In this document: in pieces, positions 62,741 to 64,000 of the stretch | Position numbering within the stretch: the first letter of the stretch is position 1 | Layout of the letters: the number at the start of each line of letters is the position of its first letter | Assembly (NCBI GenBank): GCA_026874595.1 | Contig: CM049314.1 | Span: forward strand, 58,764,300 to 58,828,299 | Length of the DNA: 64,000 nt | Direction of reading: 5' to 3' | Origin: Sipunculus nudus | Taxonomy: Eukaryota > Annelida > Sipuncula > Golfingiida > Sipunculidae | The notes under the pieces: model-generated | Databases searched by the model: none | What the model saw: the letters and a program-made list of their open reading frames with translations, nothing else | What the model was told of the DNA's origin: nothing | Program-made: the position numbers and the translations under genes

Positions 62741-64000
62741 TATATATATATATATATACAATGCTAATAATGCAGGAGATCTTATTTAGTGTCTTACTTT
62801 TTTTCGGGTCCTGCAGGAAAATACCTGCAATAATATAATATTCTACAACCCTTATTATGCAGTAAAAAAGTATCTGTGTTTTTGCTGTTTCTTCAGGTCA
62901 ATATAAATTTGCAATAATTATACGATTCTAATAATGCATTATATAGTTCTAGATACACATGTGAAAAATATGATATGTTCCATATGATACAAAGTTTTGT
63001 GATGAGCTGGTAGTGACTGAATGTTGCATATTGTTGTGCTTTTCGCAGGGACTGTTGTTCATAAAATTAAAAAAAAAATAACTTGTACTAGGATTCTCAA
63101 AAAAAATCTATAAAAGGTCAACATAGACTGGGAAATTATGCTATCACAAAATCAAAGAAGTAGACGAACTTTGCATGAGAATGTTTTTTATTTCCTAAAC
63201 AAAAGAATCTCGTCTGTCAATAGAATCCCTATCAATTTAAAGATGTACTGTTAATATAGTCATCTGATCTCAAATTTGTCAGTATGTCTGTTTTTTTGTC
63301 AGTTGTCCTAAATTTTGTCTTCTTTCTACTTATTGCGTCTTCCATATAGCATTCTATAGGCCACAGTTTAACAGGAATCACATTGTAACTTACATATTCT
63401 GTATATCGTAACGTATTCTTGAAGCCGTATGTGTATTATTTAAATAGGTCAACGGTCAAGGTCATGGAAAAACCTCGAAATTAATTTTATTTTATAAACC
63501 TCATTCTAAGGTTATTTTGTTCGTCTTTCCATTCCCCATATCATGGAATATGCTCAACCCCTGTTGGCCTTGTATCACCTTGTCAGTAGGTCAGTCTGTT
63601 CCTCTGTTGTTGTCAACTTTGTCAATATTCTGTCGGATATTTTAGCAAACTACAGGCAACAATTTCGTAGCAATTATCACCTTGAAACTTACAGAGATGA
63701 TGAAACCCGTCATTTAGGTAGCCTGTTGTTTTTGGTAAATATAGGTTAACGGACAAGGTCAAGGTCATCGAAAAATCTCGAAAATTTATTTTCCATTTAA
63801 CTTGGTCAAAATGTTTGTATCAATTTCAACTGTATCTCAGTTGTTTGGCTTTTCCTTACCTCAACCTCTTGTTTTCCATAAGGACATATGACTTTGTCTG
63901 TTTAACCTTTTCAGTTCCACACTGCTTTCCGGCATGCGTTCAACCTCAGGTTGTCTAGTTTCTTAAGTCTGGGACCACAAATGCTTTTTTCTGCAGTCTT

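Larger units (their letters stand above)
46900..63940. repeat. Tandem segmental duplication, copy B
   Basis: Repeats copy A in the same orientation. It has its own insertions: about 47647-48025, which includes (AT)n at 47854-47910; a SINE at about 49185-49538; and the foldback element 55521-62740. It lacks the copy A hairpin transposon at 50090. From about 63940 to the window end a third copy begins ('cttaagtctgggaccacaaatgc'). Confidence 0.8.

Overview
The window looks like AT-rich, repeat-dense nuclear DNA of a marine invertebrate, most probably a bivalve mollusc. The reasons are a tandem expansion of secreted C-type lectin genes with short phase-1 exons, many (AT)n and (GA)n microsatellites, tRNA-headed SINEs, degenerate non-LTR retrotransposons, and TGACCTTTGACCT-rich and GACGGACGG-tailed repeats of a kind common in bivalves. 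The species assignment is inference. No bacterial-type operon, rRNA gene or CRISPR array is visible.

Left half (about 1429-30945): a head-to-tail array of four copies of one gene with a period near 7.88 kb. The gene can be read directly as four coding exons joined by phase-1 introns: signal peptide, a cysteine-rich PAN/apple-like domain, and a long-form C-type lectin domain (CTLD) split over two exons. The predicted product has 257 residues. Only copy 2 (8439-11694) has an open frame throughout. Copy 1 is truncated at its 5' end by the array boundary and has lost a CTLD disulfide cysteine. Copies 3 and 4 share a TGA at a PAN cysteine codon, and copy 4 has a second TGA plus a 0.9-kb LINE insertion in intron 2. 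Each of copies 1-3 is followed by a 148-bp tandem satellite. Copy 4 is a mosaic: its 5' part matches copy 3 and its 3' part matches copy 1. A family of roughly 360-bp repeats lies on both sides of the array.

Middle (about 31000-36060): dispersed repeats, a 124-bp tandem duplication, a candidate solo LTR on the minus strand, and a repeat with a GACGG-rich tail and short inverted ends. I recognise no gene here.

Right half (about 36060-64000): two tandem copies of a roughly 10-kb segment (A, 36060-46900; B, 46900-63940), with the start of a third at the window edge. Comparing A with B gives empty and filled insertion sites. These define GGTTC/GAACC-rich hairpin transposons, a SINE, and a 7.2-kb foldback element (55521-62740) inserted into an (AT)n tract. 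The foldback element is a large interrupted palindrome built from GCCTAGGC-centred repeats. It carries a nested 3.3-kb repeat with seven perfect direct-repeat-1 nuclear-receptor-type motifs. No convincing host protein gene was found in the right half.
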